Assembly: GCA_003513005.1 (NCBI GenBank)
Contig: DOTD01000090.1
Coordinates: 1-25,985, forward strand
Reading direction: 5' to 3'
Source: Desulfotomaculum sp.
Lineage (GTDB): Bacteria; Bacillota; Desulfotomaculia; Desulfotomaculales; Nap2-2B
Length of the DNA: 25,985 nucleotides
The notes under the pieces were generated by a model. It was not told the origin of the DNA, did not search any database, and saw nothing but the letters and a program-made list of their open reading frames with translations. The position numbers were made by a program, and so were the translations under genes. Shown one piece after another: positions 8,597 to 16,579 of the stretch; positions within the stretch are counted from its first letter, which is position 1, and every line of letters begins with the position of its first letter.

Positions 8597-8625
8597 CCCC
8601 GTTTCTATAGCGGGGATTATTTTTC
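8597..8625. terminator. Terminator between the convergent mrp and permease genes
   Basis: CCCCG (8597-8601) pairs with CGGGG (8611-8615), followed by ATTATTTTTCTC on the + strand. It lies between two converging stop codons and serves mrp. The T-rich tail exists only on the + side. Confidence 0.6.
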
Positions 8626-10077
8626 TCTTTTTTCTTCTGGTTTCCGGGCGGGGGCCATATTTCTCAGATCCGCCGGCCGCAGCCGTCCCGGCTGTGCGCT
8701 TCTTAGCTTGCTATGTCTGTACCCGTATGCAAAATAAATGGCCAGGCCGATTAAAATCCAGATGACCAGGCGGATCCAGGTAAGGGCAGGCAGGTTGAAG
8801 GCCAGGTAAAACGAAAATCCAAAAGCCGCCAGGGGCAGCCAGGGCACAAAAGGAACTCTGAAGGGCCGCGGGAGATCGGGCCTGGTTTTCCGCAGCGCGA
8901 TGAGGCCTATCGAAACAGCCATGAAAGCCGAGAGAGTGCCTATGTTAGCTAATTCGGCCACAATTTGTATGGGCAGCAAAGAGCCCATTAAAGCTACAAT
9001 GGTTCCTATAATCAGGCTGTCCGGGACAGGAGTGGCCAGTTTCGGATGGACCCAGGAAAATACCGGCGGCAGGAGGCCGTCACGGGACATGGCAAAGAAA
9101 ATCCTGCTCAGCCCATACATTGTAACAAGCATTACCGAGGTCAGGCCGGCCAGGGCACCGACAGAAACAAGCGCTGAACCCCAGTTTAAACCGATAGCCA
9201 GAAGGGCGCTGGCCATGGGTGAGGCGGTATCAAGAAAAGGGTATTTGACGATTCCGGTTAATACGGCTGAAACCGCAATATAGAGAATAGTGGCCAGGGC
9301 AAGTGAGGAGATAATCCCGAAGGGAAGGTCCCGGCGGGGATTTTTAACCTCTTCGGCTGCTGTGGAAACCGCGTCGAAGCCAATAAAGGCGAAGAAGATA
9401 ATTGCCGCGCCCTTAAAGACACCCGAAATTCCAAATGGAAGAAAAGGGTTCCAGTTGGCGGTGTCGATGTGCCTGAATCCGAGGAAGATAAAAAGGATCA
9501 GTATGCTTACCTTTAAGCCCACGATAAACTTATTGGCAACGACGCTGTGCTGGGTTCCGGAAATAATCAGGGCTGTAATCACGGCGGCTATAAATAAGGA
9601 AGGAAGGTTGATTATTCCGCCGGCCAGAGGAGAAGTGGTCAGGGCGGCGGGAAGTGTAATCCCGGCCGATTTAAGAAGGCTGACTAAATAAGATCCCCAA
9701 CCGATGGAGACCGCACCCGAAGCGACCGCGTATTCGAGCACAAGATTCCAGCCGACCAGCCAGGCCAGCAGTTCACCCAGAGAAGTATAGGCAAATGTGT
9801 AGGCGCTGCCGGCGACCGGAATCGAAGAAGCCAGTTCCGCATAAATTAGCGCGGTAAGGCCGCTTACTACCGCCGCAATGACAAAAGATAGGATTATACC
9901 CGGGCCGGCATAGCGTGCAGCCGCCAATCCCGTTAAAACAAAAATGCCTGTGCCGATCACTGCCCCAAGACCAAGCGCCGTTAAATCGAACGATCCGAGT
10001 GTCCTTGCCAGCCGGTGCGTTCCGCCTTCTTTTTCGGCTAACAGGTGTTCTATAGGTTTAACCCGCAATCTATTCAT
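8617..10077 (-). CDS. APC-superfamily amino acid permease (YfnA/CAT-like)
   Basis: An integral membrane transporter of 486 residues with about 12 hydrophobic segments. The first helix carries the APC signature GLGAVIGTGIFVLTG, with its unwound substrate-binding GTG. Next come YAELASSIPVAGSAYTFAY and a conserved FFAFIGFDAVSTAAEEVKNP segment. These are typical of cationic or branched-chain amino-acid permeases of the CAT/YfnA type; the substrate cannot be read. The C terminus is short, basic and cytoplasmic. ATG at 10077 follows AGAGGCGG. It is a monocistronic unit convergent with mrp and divergent from the tRNA pair. Confidence 0.92.
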   Translation of the reverse strand: MNRLRVKPIEHLLAEKEGGTHRLARTLGSFDLTALGLGAVIGTGIFVLTGLAAARYAGPGIILSFVIAAVVSGLTALIYAELASSIPVAGSAYTFAYTSLGELLAWLVGWNLVLEYAVASGAVSIGWGSYLVSLLKSAGITLPAALTTSPLAGGIINLPSLFIAAVITALIISGTQHSVVANKFIVGLKVSILILFIFLGFRHIDTANWNPFLPFGISGVFKGAAIIFFAFIGFDAVSTAAEEVKNPRRDLPFGIISSLALATILYIAVSAVLTGIVKYPFLDTASPMASALLAIGLNWGSALVSVGALAGLTSVMLVTMYGLSRIFFAMSRDGLLPPVFSWVHPKLATPVPDSLIIGTIVALMGSLLPIQIVAELANIGTLSAFMAVSIGLIALRKTRPDLPRPFRVPFVPWLPLAAFGFSFYLAFNLPALTWIRLVIWILIGLAIYFAYGYRHSKLRSAQPGRLRPADLRNMAPARKPEEKREK

Positions 10078-10224
10078 TCTACCGCCTCTTTATATATTTG
10101 TACTTAAAGTGTAAAAGGGTTGCTTATTTTAATGTTTACCAGGAGCGGATTTTTATGAGTCAAGCCGCGATCTTTCGAATATATTTTTGTTTATCAGTTT
10201 GCATAGAAGCTGCGGCATCCTGTC

Positions 10225-10253
10225 TTGACAAGGCCTTACTCTTATGTTAAACT
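10225..10253 (+). promoter_or_regulatory. Sigma-A promoter of the tRNA pair
   Basis: TTGACA (10225-10230), a 17-bp spacer and TAAACT (10248-10253). Transcription would start about 34 bp before tRNA-Thr. Confidence 0.75.
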
Positions 10254-10293
10254 CACTTCACGGCATAAAAGAATTTCCTTTGATAATGTATTT

Positions 10294-10369
10294 GCCATCA
10301 TAGCTCAGTAGGTAGAGCACGTCCTTGGTAAGGACGAGGTCACCGGTTCGAGCCCGGTTGATGGCTCCA
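10294..10369 (+). tRNA. tRNA-Thr (anticodon GGT)
   Basis: A complete cloverleaf. Acceptor GCCATCA pairs with TGATGGC, then discriminator T and encoded CCA. It has the D-arm AGCTCAGTAGGTAGAGC, an anticodon stem around CCTTGGTAAGG with GGT, and a T-arm with GGTTCGAGCC. Length is 76 nt. Confidence 0.97.
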
Positions 10370-10375
10370 AGTTAA

Positions 10376-10452
10376 GGCGGCGTAGCTCAGCTGGTCAGAG
10401 CACGCGGTTCATACCCGCGGTGTCCGGGGTTCGAGTCCCTGCGCCGCTACCA
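10376..10452 (+). tRNA. tRNA-Met (anticodon CAT), elongator type
   Basis: Acceptor GGCGGCG pairs with CGCCGCT (one G-U), then ACCA encoded. The anticodon loop is TTCATAC on a CGCGG/CCGCG stem. The first acceptor pair is formed and the initiator-type GGG/CCC stem is absent, so this is elongator Met. A tRNA-Ile read through lysidine modification of CAT is less likely, because the sequence closely resembles Bacillus elongator tRNA-Met as remembered. It lies six bases after tRNA-Thr. Confidence 0.93.
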
Positions 10453-10587
10453 GCTTTCCTTACTGTTATAACTCCTATTTGTGACAAAAATGTTCCTATA
10501 GGACCAATTGGACTAATATTTCCCAATATATCTTTTTAATAGTTTTAAATTTCAGGAATTATTTTAAAAATATTTTAAGAAGAGTAC

Positions 10588-10617
10588 TTGACATGCCCCC
10601 TAATGATAAAGTATCTT
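10588..10617 (+). promoter_or_regulatory. Candidate sigma-A promoter of the glycyl radical enzyme cluster
   Basis: A perfect TTGACA (10588-10593), 18-bp spacer and TATCTT (10612-10617). The predicted start near 10624 leaves a leader of about 90 nt containing an inverted repeat before the bssC-like gene. Confidence 0.65.
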
Positions 10618-10648
10618 ATAAAATAAGAATAGATAAATTGTTCTGACA

Positions 10649-10688
10649 GATTAGTATATTTTAAACTTATACTAATCAACCAACCAAC
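10649..10688 (+). promoter_or_regulatory. Perfect inverted repeat and CAAC repeats in the GRE leader
   Basis: GATTAGTATA (10649-10658) and TATACTAATC (10668-10677) form a perfect 10-bp dyad with a 9-bp centre. It is followed by three tandem CAAC units (10677-10688) and then the ribosome site GGGAGGTGA. It lies 25-55 nt downstream of the predicted start, so it could be a repressor operator (roadblock) or a 5' stabilising mRNA hairpin. AT-rich arms and the even half-site spacing favour a protein site; this is inference. Confidence 0.55.
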
Positions 10689-10716
10689 CAAAAATACATA
10701 GGGAGGTGAACACTTA

Positions 10717-10899
10717 ATGGCGGCCTGTGCAGAGTGCAAATCGTTTTTCGCTGTTCCCGAGAATGCAGATGATTTTGCAGAGGGGAAAGGAGACTGCGTC
10801 AGGGAAATAAAGGATGAAAAAGGCAAGTACTGGCTCTCCAAACCCGTGATGGGCGATATGGACACAAGCAAATGTCCTTTTTTCGCTGAGAAAGTGTAG
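10717..10899 (+). CDS. bssC: Fumarate-adding GRE gamma subunit (BssC-like)
   Basis: A small Fe-S subunit of 60 residues. In benzylsuccinate synthase the gamma subunit binds one [4Fe-4S] cluster of HiPIP-like fold and packs on the alpha subunit. Four cysteines are present (Cys4, Cys7, Cys27, Cys53), within CAECKSFF, KGDCV and KCPFF. GKYWLSKPV, a hallmark of BssC, lies between them. Length and position directly before the alpha gene match known bss-type operons (order C-A-B). The start follows GGGAGGTGA. It is the first gene of the cluster, behind the sigma-A-like promoter and inverted repeat. Which fumarate-adding subtype it belongs to cannot be told from this subunit. Confidence 0.88.
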   Translation: MAACAECKSFFAVPENADDFAEGKGDCVREIKDEKGKYWLSKPVMGDMDTSKCPFFAEKV

Positions 10900-10949
10900 T
10901 CCAAGAACTTTAAAAAACCAAAATTTAAATGGGGAGGTTAACGATATCC

Positions 10950-13556
10950 ATGGCAACTAGACATAAGCCAATTGAGTATAAGGGAAAAGCCCTTGATTTT
11001 CCTTATGAGAACCCCGCTGAGGAAGCAATCGAAGATGAATATCTTCATGAAAATCTGGCTAAGCCGACAACCGAGAGGACGAAGAGGCTCAAGGCGAGGT
11101 GCCGTTGGAAGCATACTGCGGCCGGCGAGTTTGTAGAAAGCAGCGTCAGGGGAGGTATTGAGCGGCTGCGCTACTGGACCGAGGGACATAGGGCATCCGA
11201 TGGAAATAAGGAAGTTTTAAGAAGGGCTACCTGCCTCCAGACGCTTTTGGATAAGTGCACTGTCATTCTGCAGGAAGACGAGAAGATCATCGGCTACCAC
11301 GCCGAAGATCCGAGTATGATCCCCCTGTATCCGGAACTTTCCTTCCTGGCCACCCAGGATTATATTCAAAGCCCCAGGTATTGTCCGCAGCCGGTGGAAG
11401 AAGCCCAGGAAATCAACAACTACTGGATGAAGCACTCGCTGCTCTCCAAATGCATGCCCTACTTCGAGCCGTTTGAGCTGGGCCAGATGTTTCAGGTCAG
11501 CTCGATGGAAGCGCCGAGCTTTGCTTCGGGCTACAACAGCATTGTTCCCCCCTACGAGACAGTGGCGGAAGACGGGCTGCTGAAAAGGATTGAGCTGGCC
11601 CAGGCCAACATTGATAAAGCCGGGGGCGAACTGGCCGCCCCGTACTGGAACGCTCCGGAGAGGCTGCCGCTGCTGGAAAAGATCGACGTCTGGAGATCCA
11701 TGATCATCGCCGACAAGGCAGTGATCAGCTGGGCAAGGCGCCACGGCAGGCTATGTAAGATTGTTGCCGAAAACTTTGAAACCGACCCCGCAAGAAGAGA
11801 AGAACTGCTTGAGATGGCCGACATCAACCACAGGATACCCGCTGAACCCTGCCGGGGACTGTGGGATGTCATGCAGATGAAGTGGTATGTCTACCTTCTC
11901 TGCCACGCCATCGAGCGCTATGCCAGCGGCTATGCCCACAAAGAGGATAAACTCTGCTGGCCCTATTACAAGGCCAGCGTAATCGATAAAACCTTCCAGC
12001 CTATGACCCACAAGGATGCCGTCGAGCTGTTCGAGTGCGAGCGGCTGAAGTGCTCCGAGCACGGCGCCGGCAAGTCACGGGCCTACCGGGAAATCTTCCC
12101 CGGCTCCAACGACCTCTTCATCCTGACCATCGGAGGGCTGAATAGAGACGGCACGGACGGCAGCAACGACTGCACCGACGCTATCCTGGAAGCCGCCCGG
12201 AACATCCGGACGACGGAGCCTTCAATCATGTTCCGCTGGAACCCCAAAGGCCGCTTAAAGACCAAACGTCTCGTCTTCGAGTGCATCAGGGACGGTCTCG
12301 GCTATCCCTCAATTAAAAACGATGAGTTAAATTCCCACCAGATGCTCTATTACGCCAGGTTCAGCCAGAACAACAACGGGGCGACCCCCGAAGAAGCCCA
12401 TGACTGGGCAAACGTTCTGTGCATGTCCCCCGGCTTGGTCGGCCGCAGGAAGACTCAGAAGACAAGGTCGGAGGGCGGCGGCTCGCTCTTCCCGGCCAAG
12501 ATCCTGGAGATCACCTTGAACGACGGCTACGACTGGAGCTACTCCGATACCGAGCTCGGCCCGCATACCGGCGACCCCAGGACCTTCGATACCTTCGACA
12601 AACTCTGGGAGGCCTTCCGGGCACAGTACCAGTACGCGATAAGCATGGTCATCAGGGCCAAGGACGTTTCCCGTTACTGGGAAGCCAGGGTTCTGCAGAT
12701 GCCCTTCGTCTCCAGTATAGACGACGGCTGCATGGAACTCGGCAGGGACGCCAACGAGCTCTCCGAGCAGCCCAACGGGTGGCACAACCCCATCACCACC
12801 GTGGTGGCCGCCAACTCGCTGGTCGCCATCAAGAAGCTCATCTACGACGACAAGAAGTACACTATGGATCAGCTGCTTGACGCCCTGTACGCCAACTGGG
12901 AAGGCTTCGAGGAAATGCGGCGCGACTTCGTCAACGCTCCCAAGTGGGGCAACGACGACGACTATTCCGACAGCGTCATCAAGAAGTTCTATGAAGATAT
13001 AATCGCCGGCGAAATGAGGAAGATCACCAACTACTCCGGCGGCCCGGTCATGCCTGTCGGCCAGGCGGTAGGCCTCTACATGGAAGTCGGTTCCCGCACA
13101 GGCCCGACCCCGGACGGACGGTTCGGCGGCGAGGCTTGCGACGACGGAGGAATTTCCCCATATATGGGCACCGACAAGAAGGGCCCGACGGCCGTTCTGA
13201 AGTCCGTATCCAAGGTCGACTCCACCACCCAGAAGGCGAACCTGCTCAACCAGCGCCTGTCTGTTCCGATTATGAGGAGCAAGCATGGTTTCAAGATCTG
13301 GCTCGCCTACATGAACACCTGGCACGATCTGAACATCGACCACGTGCAGTTCAACTGCGTGAGCAACGCCGAGCTGCTGGCGGCGCAGAGGGAGCCTGAA
13401 AAGCATCAGGACCTGATTGTCCGTGTTTCCGGCTTCAGCGCCCGCTTCGTTGATATCGGCAAGTACGGCCAGGACACCATCATCGCCAGAAACGAGCAGG
13501 ATTTCGGCGCCGAAGACCTCGACTTCCTGAACGTCAGCACGGATGAAATGGTTTAA
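10950..13556 (+). CDS. bssA: Fumarate-adding glycyl radical enzyme, alpha subunit (benzylsuccinate synthase type)
   Basis: The catalytic subunit, 868 residues, close to benzylsuccinate synthase alpha (about 860). It generates a substrate methyl radical and adds it to fumarate, opening anaerobic hydrocarbon or cresol breakdown. Cys491 in NVLCMSPG is the thiyl-radical residue, and Arg506, fifteen residues on in KTQKTRSEGGG, matches the fumarate-binding Arg508 of Thauera BssA. Gly828 in RVSGFSARF near the C terminus is the radical site. ATG 10950 after GGGGAGGT is preferred to ATG 10929. The sequence fits the arylmethyl group (Bss/Hbs/Nms) better than pyruvate formate-lyase or glycerol dehydratase. 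Substrate is unknown: toluene, p-cresol, xylene or methylnaphthalene are open. Third codon positions are markedly GC-rich relative to flanking genes. Confidence 0.93.
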   Translation: MATRHKPIEYKGKALDFPYENPAEEAIEDEYLHENLAKPTTERTKRLKARCRWKHTAAGEFVESSVRGGIERLRYWTEGHRASDGNKEVLRRATCLQTLLDKCTVILQEDEKIIGYHAEDPSMIPLYPELSFLATQDYIQSPRYCPQPVEEAQEINNYWMKHSLLSKCMPYFEPFELGQMFQVSSMEAPSFASGYNSIVPPYETVAEDGLLKRIELAQANIDKAGGELAAPYWNAPERLPLLEKIDVWRSMIIADKAVISWARRHGRLCKIVAENFETDPARREELLEMADINHRIPAEPCRGLWDVMQMKWYVYLLCHAIERYASGYAHKEDKLCWPYYKASVIDKTFQPMTHKDAVELFECERLKCSEHGAGKSRAYREIFPGSNDLFILTIGGLNRDGTDGSNDCTDAILEAARNIRTTEPSIMFRWNPKGRLKTKRLVFECIRDGLGYPSIKNDELNSHQMLYYARFSQNNNGATPEEAHDWANVLCMSPGLVGRRKTQKTRSEGGGSLFPAKILEITLNDGYDWSYSDTELGPHTGDPRTFDTFDKLWEAFRAQYQYAISMVIRAKDVSRYWEARVLQMPFVSSIDDGCMELGRDANELSEQPNGWHNPITTVVAANSLVAIKKLIYDDKKYTMDQLLDALYANWEGFEEMRRDFVNAPKWGNDDDYSDSVIKKFYEDIIAGEMRKITNYSGGPVMPVGQAVGLYMEVGSRTGPTPDGRFGGEACDDGGISPYMGTDKKGPTAVLKSVSKVDSTTQKANLLNQRLSVPIMRSKHGFKIWLAYMNTWHDLNIDHVQFNCVSNAELLAAQREPEKHQDLIVRVSGFSARFVDIGKYGQDTIIARNEQDFGAEDLDFLNVSTDEMV

Positions 13557-13614
13557 GGAGCATTATTTTAAGATAATTTCGAGTAAAAATTGAATATAAA
13601 GGGGTGTTTTATAG

Positions 13615-13872
13615 GTGTCCGAATTAGTCTCAAAAGCAAAAGAGCTGGCTGAAAAAAGAAAGGTCGGAGTCAGACTTGAAATGGGAACCACGAAGGCGTG
13701 TCTCAAATGCAGATGGGGAGTCGAAGACCCCACAGATCCTGCCAAGGGGCAGTGCATCGGCGGTCACAGGACCGGAATGGGCGGCATCTGGAAAAGGATG
13801 ATCCACGACTATTACAATACAACCTGCGATCATTTTGAAGAAGGCGAAGTAGATTTCCGGGATCACGTGTAA
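13615..13872 (+). CDS. bssB: Fumarate-adding GRE beta subunit (BssB-like)
   Basis: A small Fe-S subunit of 85 residues that in benzylsuccinate synthase binds a [4Fe-4S] cluster and helps close the alpha active site. Cys29, Cys32, Cys47 and Cys71 give the pattern CxxC-x14-C-x23-C, with CLKCRWG, GQCIGGHR and YNTTCDHF around them. The start is GTG with AAAGGGG about 10 bp upstream. It lies 58 bp after the alpha gene, in the order C-A-B of known operons, and is followed by a strong hairpin. Its last 16 codons reappear almost unchanged at 20188-20238 beside the decayed second alpha copy. Confidence 0.88.
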   Translation: MSELVSKAKELAEKRKVGVRLEMGTTKACLKCRWGVEDPTDPAKGQCIGGHRTGMGGIWKRMIHDYYNTTCDHFEEGEVDFRDHV

Positions 13873-13881
13873 TTCCGGAAC

Positions 13882-13922
13882 AAACAACATACACCCTATG
13901 CAAAATAGGGTGTATGTTGTTT
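13882..13922 (+). terminator. 17-bp hairpin between the synthase and chaperone genes
   Basis: Arms 13882-13898 and 13906-13922 pair perfectly around a 7-nt TGCAAAA loop. The U-tract is weak (TTTATATT), so it may act as a partial terminator or a 3' mRNA stabiliser, giving more synthase than chaperone or activase. A second copy at 20248-20288 has the same loop and inner stem but two compensated pairs, which supports a real RNA structure. Confidence 0.75.
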
Positions 13923-13947
13923 ATATTAAAAGTTGTTTATATTAAAA
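13916..13947 (+). repeat. Perfect 16-bp tandem duplication
   Basis: GTTGTTTATATTAAAA occurs twice head-to-tail (13916-13931 and 13932-13947). The first unit overlaps the 3' arm and tail of the hairpin, and the second ends just before the ribosome site of the MoxR gene. It looks like a recent slippage duplication; the sister locus at 20282 onwards has no such duplication. Confidence 0.85.
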
Positions 13948-13962
13948 AATGGAGGACAAAAA

Positions 13963-14811
13963 ATGAGCACAGAAAATAAGATATTAGTGCCGGAAGCAGA
14001 CCCTTTTTTTTATGTCAGCCGGGAAACAAGGAACATAATCGATAAAATAAGGCTTATATCTGAAAAAAAGCCCGTTAATGTTCTGGTAACCGGAAGACAG
14101 GGCTGCGGCAAGTCTTCCCTGGTCCGCCAATATGCCGCCGTATACAACAGGCCGCTGGCCTCCTTTCAGATTGGTATTTTGTCCGAGCCGGGGCAGTTGT
14201 TTGGAGAATATACCTTAAGGGAAGGCGAAACCAGTTACAAGCCGTTTCTTTTCCCGGAGGCGATCCAGACGGACGGATGTGTGGTTCACCTTGAAGAAAT
14301 CAACAGGCCAGAACATCCCAAGGCGCTGAATATGCTGTTTTCCCTGCTTGCTGAAGACAGACAGGTCTGGATGGATGAACTTGGCCTGCTCCAGGTAGCG
14401 AAAAGCGTTGTCTTTTTTGCAACGATGAACGAAGGAGAGGAATATGTAGGCACCGAGATGCTCGATCCGGCGTTGAGGGACCGCTTTTACACGATCCTGA
14501 TGGATTACATCCCGGCTGAAGTGGAAGTTGAAGTCCTAGTCAAAAAGACAGGTGTGGACAAGGAAAAAGCCGAGGAAATAGTTGACCTGATCAATAAATT
14601 AAGGGGAAATTCGCAAACCCCGATGGATGTTTCAACAAGAACAACCCTGATGATTGGGGAACTGGTGGCAGTCGGAGTAAGCATCCGGGATGCGATTATA
14701 TACAGCCTGCAGACCGACAGGGATCACCTTGAATCAATTCTGCTTACCATGCATATGGAAAGGAAAGACATCGACGCAGAATTGGCCAGTGAATTCGTTC
14801 TCTTTAGATAG
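13963..14811 (+). CDS. bssE: MoxR-type AAA+ ATPase (BssE-like chaperone)
   Basis: An AAA+ ATPase of 282 residues. Walker A GRQGCGKS is at 44-51, the Walker B-like VVHLEEINRP follows, and then come a sensor FFATMNEG and the arginine-finger segment LDPALRDRF. MoxR ATPases act with VWA proteins in metal insertion or in activating enzyme complexes. BssE of toluene-degrading operons belongs to this family and is thought to assist the synthase. ATG 13963 follows GGAGG by 7 bp; an upstream in-frame ATG at 13933 lies inside the repeat and has no ribosome site. The VWA partner gene follows 33 bp downstream. Confidence 0.88.
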   Translation: MSTENKILVPEADPFFYVSRETRNIIDKIRLISEKKPVNVLVTGRQGCGKSSLVRQYAAVYNRPLASFQIGILSEPGQLFGEYTLREGETSYKPFLFPEAIQTDGCVVHLEEINRPEHPKALNMLFSLLAEDRQVWMDELGLLQVAKSVVFFATMNEGEEYVGTEMLDPALRDRFYTILMDYIPAEVEVEVLVKKTGVDKEKAEEIVDLINKLRGNSQTPMDVSTRTTLMIGELVAVGVSIRDAIIYSLQTDRDHLESILLTMHMERKDIDAELASEFVLFR

Positions 14812-14844
14812 CAGGCCGACTTTAAAAGCGAAAGAGGGGAGAAC

Positions 14845-16566
14845 ATGATCAAATATCCCCAGATTGTAAAACCAGAGGATATTATCAGTTCTTTTTACAT
14901 ACCCGGTGAAGAGGGGATTTCCGAACATTGGCGGAAGAATAAATCGCCCGTGGAATTCCGCGAGCTCGTTTTCTTGCTCAAAGGCATTGAAAAGATAACG
15001 GCGTACATGGGCAGAAATGTGGGAACCATCCTCTGGTCCGGCATGGAACCTACGGAAAGCAACGTGATCTTTTTAGACCCTTCCGCTGTGCTGGGAAGGT
15101 ACCCGGTTCCTCCGAGCAGAGCCGATATCGCCATCGGGGAAGCCATTCACCTAGGTTACAAAAACACGGAATGGAGCGATCGCGCGAAAAACCTTGCGGC
15201 TAAAGCGCTAAACAAGGAACTGCACGACGAGGATTCCTTCCGTTACGACCGCCGCTTTGCCCTTTTTATAGAGATGGCGGAAGATGTCTACGTGGATATT
15301 ATTTCCAACCGCTGGATTCTCGGGCGTTATACGGAAAAATACCGCGAGTATACGTTTGACGTGAGAAGAAAGAACTTTCTTCAACCCCCCACGGTCGACG
15401 AACTGTTGCACCTGTGGTGGCTTATGGCTGCGGAGAGAACGGGCCAGGCTTACAAGAATGAGTTTGAGGACGAGATGTACGGTTACTACGGGTACAACCT
15501 GTCCCGTTTCTATACTGAGCCTCTGCTCGTCCTGAATTCGATTGTCAGCGATTTAATTAATAAAGTTCCCCGGATCAGCAGCGTTGTGGAGCGGTGTGAA
15601 TTAAGGGCCAAACTTTACCTGAGCATTTATGAGGACCTGAAAGCGAACTTTGGTTTCTGGGTAACCGATATCAGGGATAAGAAGATGATCCCGCGCACCA
15701 TCGCCGAAGATATTGTTGAAGACAAGAGCCAATTCAAGGCGATCATCGCCCACTACGCCAAGGAAATGGAAACGCTGGTCAGCAAGAGCGCGGATATAAC
15801 CGATGAAATCAGGCTGATCTGCCATGACGACACCGAAGTCGTTCCTATCAAGATCAATGATATCGTTTTGCCTTTTAGGGAACCCGTGGATATGAGCCTT
15901 CTGACGAAGATCCAGGCCCTGATCAATACCAAGGCGGACAAAAGGAAAATAATCAGCCGGGGCATGGAAAGCGGAAAAATTGACAAGCGGCGGCTGTACA
16001 GGGCGCCAATCAACGGAAAAGTTTTCATGTACAAAAAGACCGAATTTGAAATGAGCAACGACATCATCCTGGTCATCGACGCTTCCGGTTCAATGGGCGG
16101 GCCGAAATGGAACACCATCCAGATGATTTTTAAAGTCCTTTATACGGCCTTATCTAATATTAATAAGAATGCCAGGATATTTTCCTATAACGAGACCAAG
16201 GGCGCCTGTCTATTAACCGAGCTTTCCAGGGGCGACAACGAGCTCTACACAGTGCTTCCCCAGGGAAAGACCGCTTCCGGCGAGGCAATTATCGCAGCGG
16301 CGACCTTAATCAGGACGAAAACCAGGCGTCCATACATAATCCACATTACGGACGGGGCTTCCAACTGGGGCTGCAATGTGGAATATGCCATCGAATACTG
16401 CAAGAAGCAAAGAATAAGCCTGATGACTATGGGTTACGGATGCTCAAAAAGCAACAAATCGGCATTGAGGGAAGAGTACGGCAGACAGGTTGAATTCATT
16501 GATAACCTGCAGGAATTTCCCGCCAAGTTCGGAAAGCTGCTCAATTTGGGAAGAAAATATAATTAA
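14845..16566 (+). CDS. VWA-domain protein, partner of the MoxR ATPase
   Basis: A 573-residue cytoplasmic protein with no signal peptide or membrane segment. The C-terminal third is a von Willebrand A domain with a complete MIDAS start (DASGSM at 412-417), a later Thr in GKTASGEA and an Asp in HITDGAS. The N-terminal 400 residues are mostly helical and charged, with no recognised domain, as is usual for CoxE-like or MoxR-partner proteins. The ATG follows AGAGGGGAG. It sits between the MoxR gene and the activase gene. By analogy with other MoxR-VWA pairs, the two should remodel or repair the radical enzyme. That role here is inference. Confidence 0.85.
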   Translation: MIKYPQIVKPEDIISSFYIPGEEGISEHWRKNKSPVEFRELVFLLKGIEKITAYMGRNVGTILWSGMEPTESNVIFLDPSAVLGRYPVPPSRADIAIGEAIHLGYKNTEWSDRAKNLAAKALNKELHDEDSFRYDRRFALFIEMAEDVYVDIISNRWILGRYTEKYREYTFDVRRKNFLQPPTVDELLHLWWLMAAERTGQAYKNEFEDEMYGYYGYNLSRFYTEPLLVLNSIVSDLINKVPRISSVVERCELRAKLYLSIYEDLKANFGFWVTDIRDKKMIPRTIAEDIVEDKSQFKAIIAHYAKEMETLVSKSADITDEIRLICHDDTEVVPIKINDIVLPFREPVDMSLLTKIQALINTKADKRKIISRGMESGKIDKRRLYRAPINGKVFMYKKTEFEMSNDIILVIDASGSMGGPKWNTIQMIFKVLYTALSNINKNARIFSYNETKGACLLTELSRGDNELYTVLPQGKTASGEAIIAAATLIRTKTRRPYIIHITDGASNWGCNVEYAIEYCKKQRISLMTMGYGCSKSNKSALREEYGRQVEFIDNLQEFPAKFGKLLNLGRKYN

Positions 16567-16579
16567 GGAGATGAGGCTG

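Noticed and set aside
10294..10452. tRNA pair as attachment site of an integrated element carrying the GRE cluster
   Set aside because: No repeat of the tRNA 3' ends was seen downstream near 20300-20400 and no integrase gene is present in the window.
12327..13406. 359-codon open frame on the - strand opposite the alpha GRE gene
   Set aside because: It is a shadow produced by GC-rich third positions. The protein is a Val/Gly/Leu/Asp-rich translation with no family features, and a similar shadow occurs opposite copy 2 (19697-20011).
10950..13556. Pyruvate formate-lyase or choline/glycerol-type GRE assignment for the alpha gene
   Set aside because: The single Cys in LCMSPG, Arg506 in KTQKTRSEGGG, RVSGFSARF, and flanking BssC/BssB-like subunits match the fumarate-adding group instead.
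13861..13950. CRISPR-like repeat suggested by hairpin plus tandem 16-mers
   Set aside because: Only two adjacent units without spacers; explained by a hairpin and a slippage duplication.
16490..16579. Upstream ATG (16490) as activase start
   Set aside because: It would overlap the VWA gene by 77 bp and has no ribosome site; ATG 16580 has AAGGAG at 9 bp and homology begins after it.
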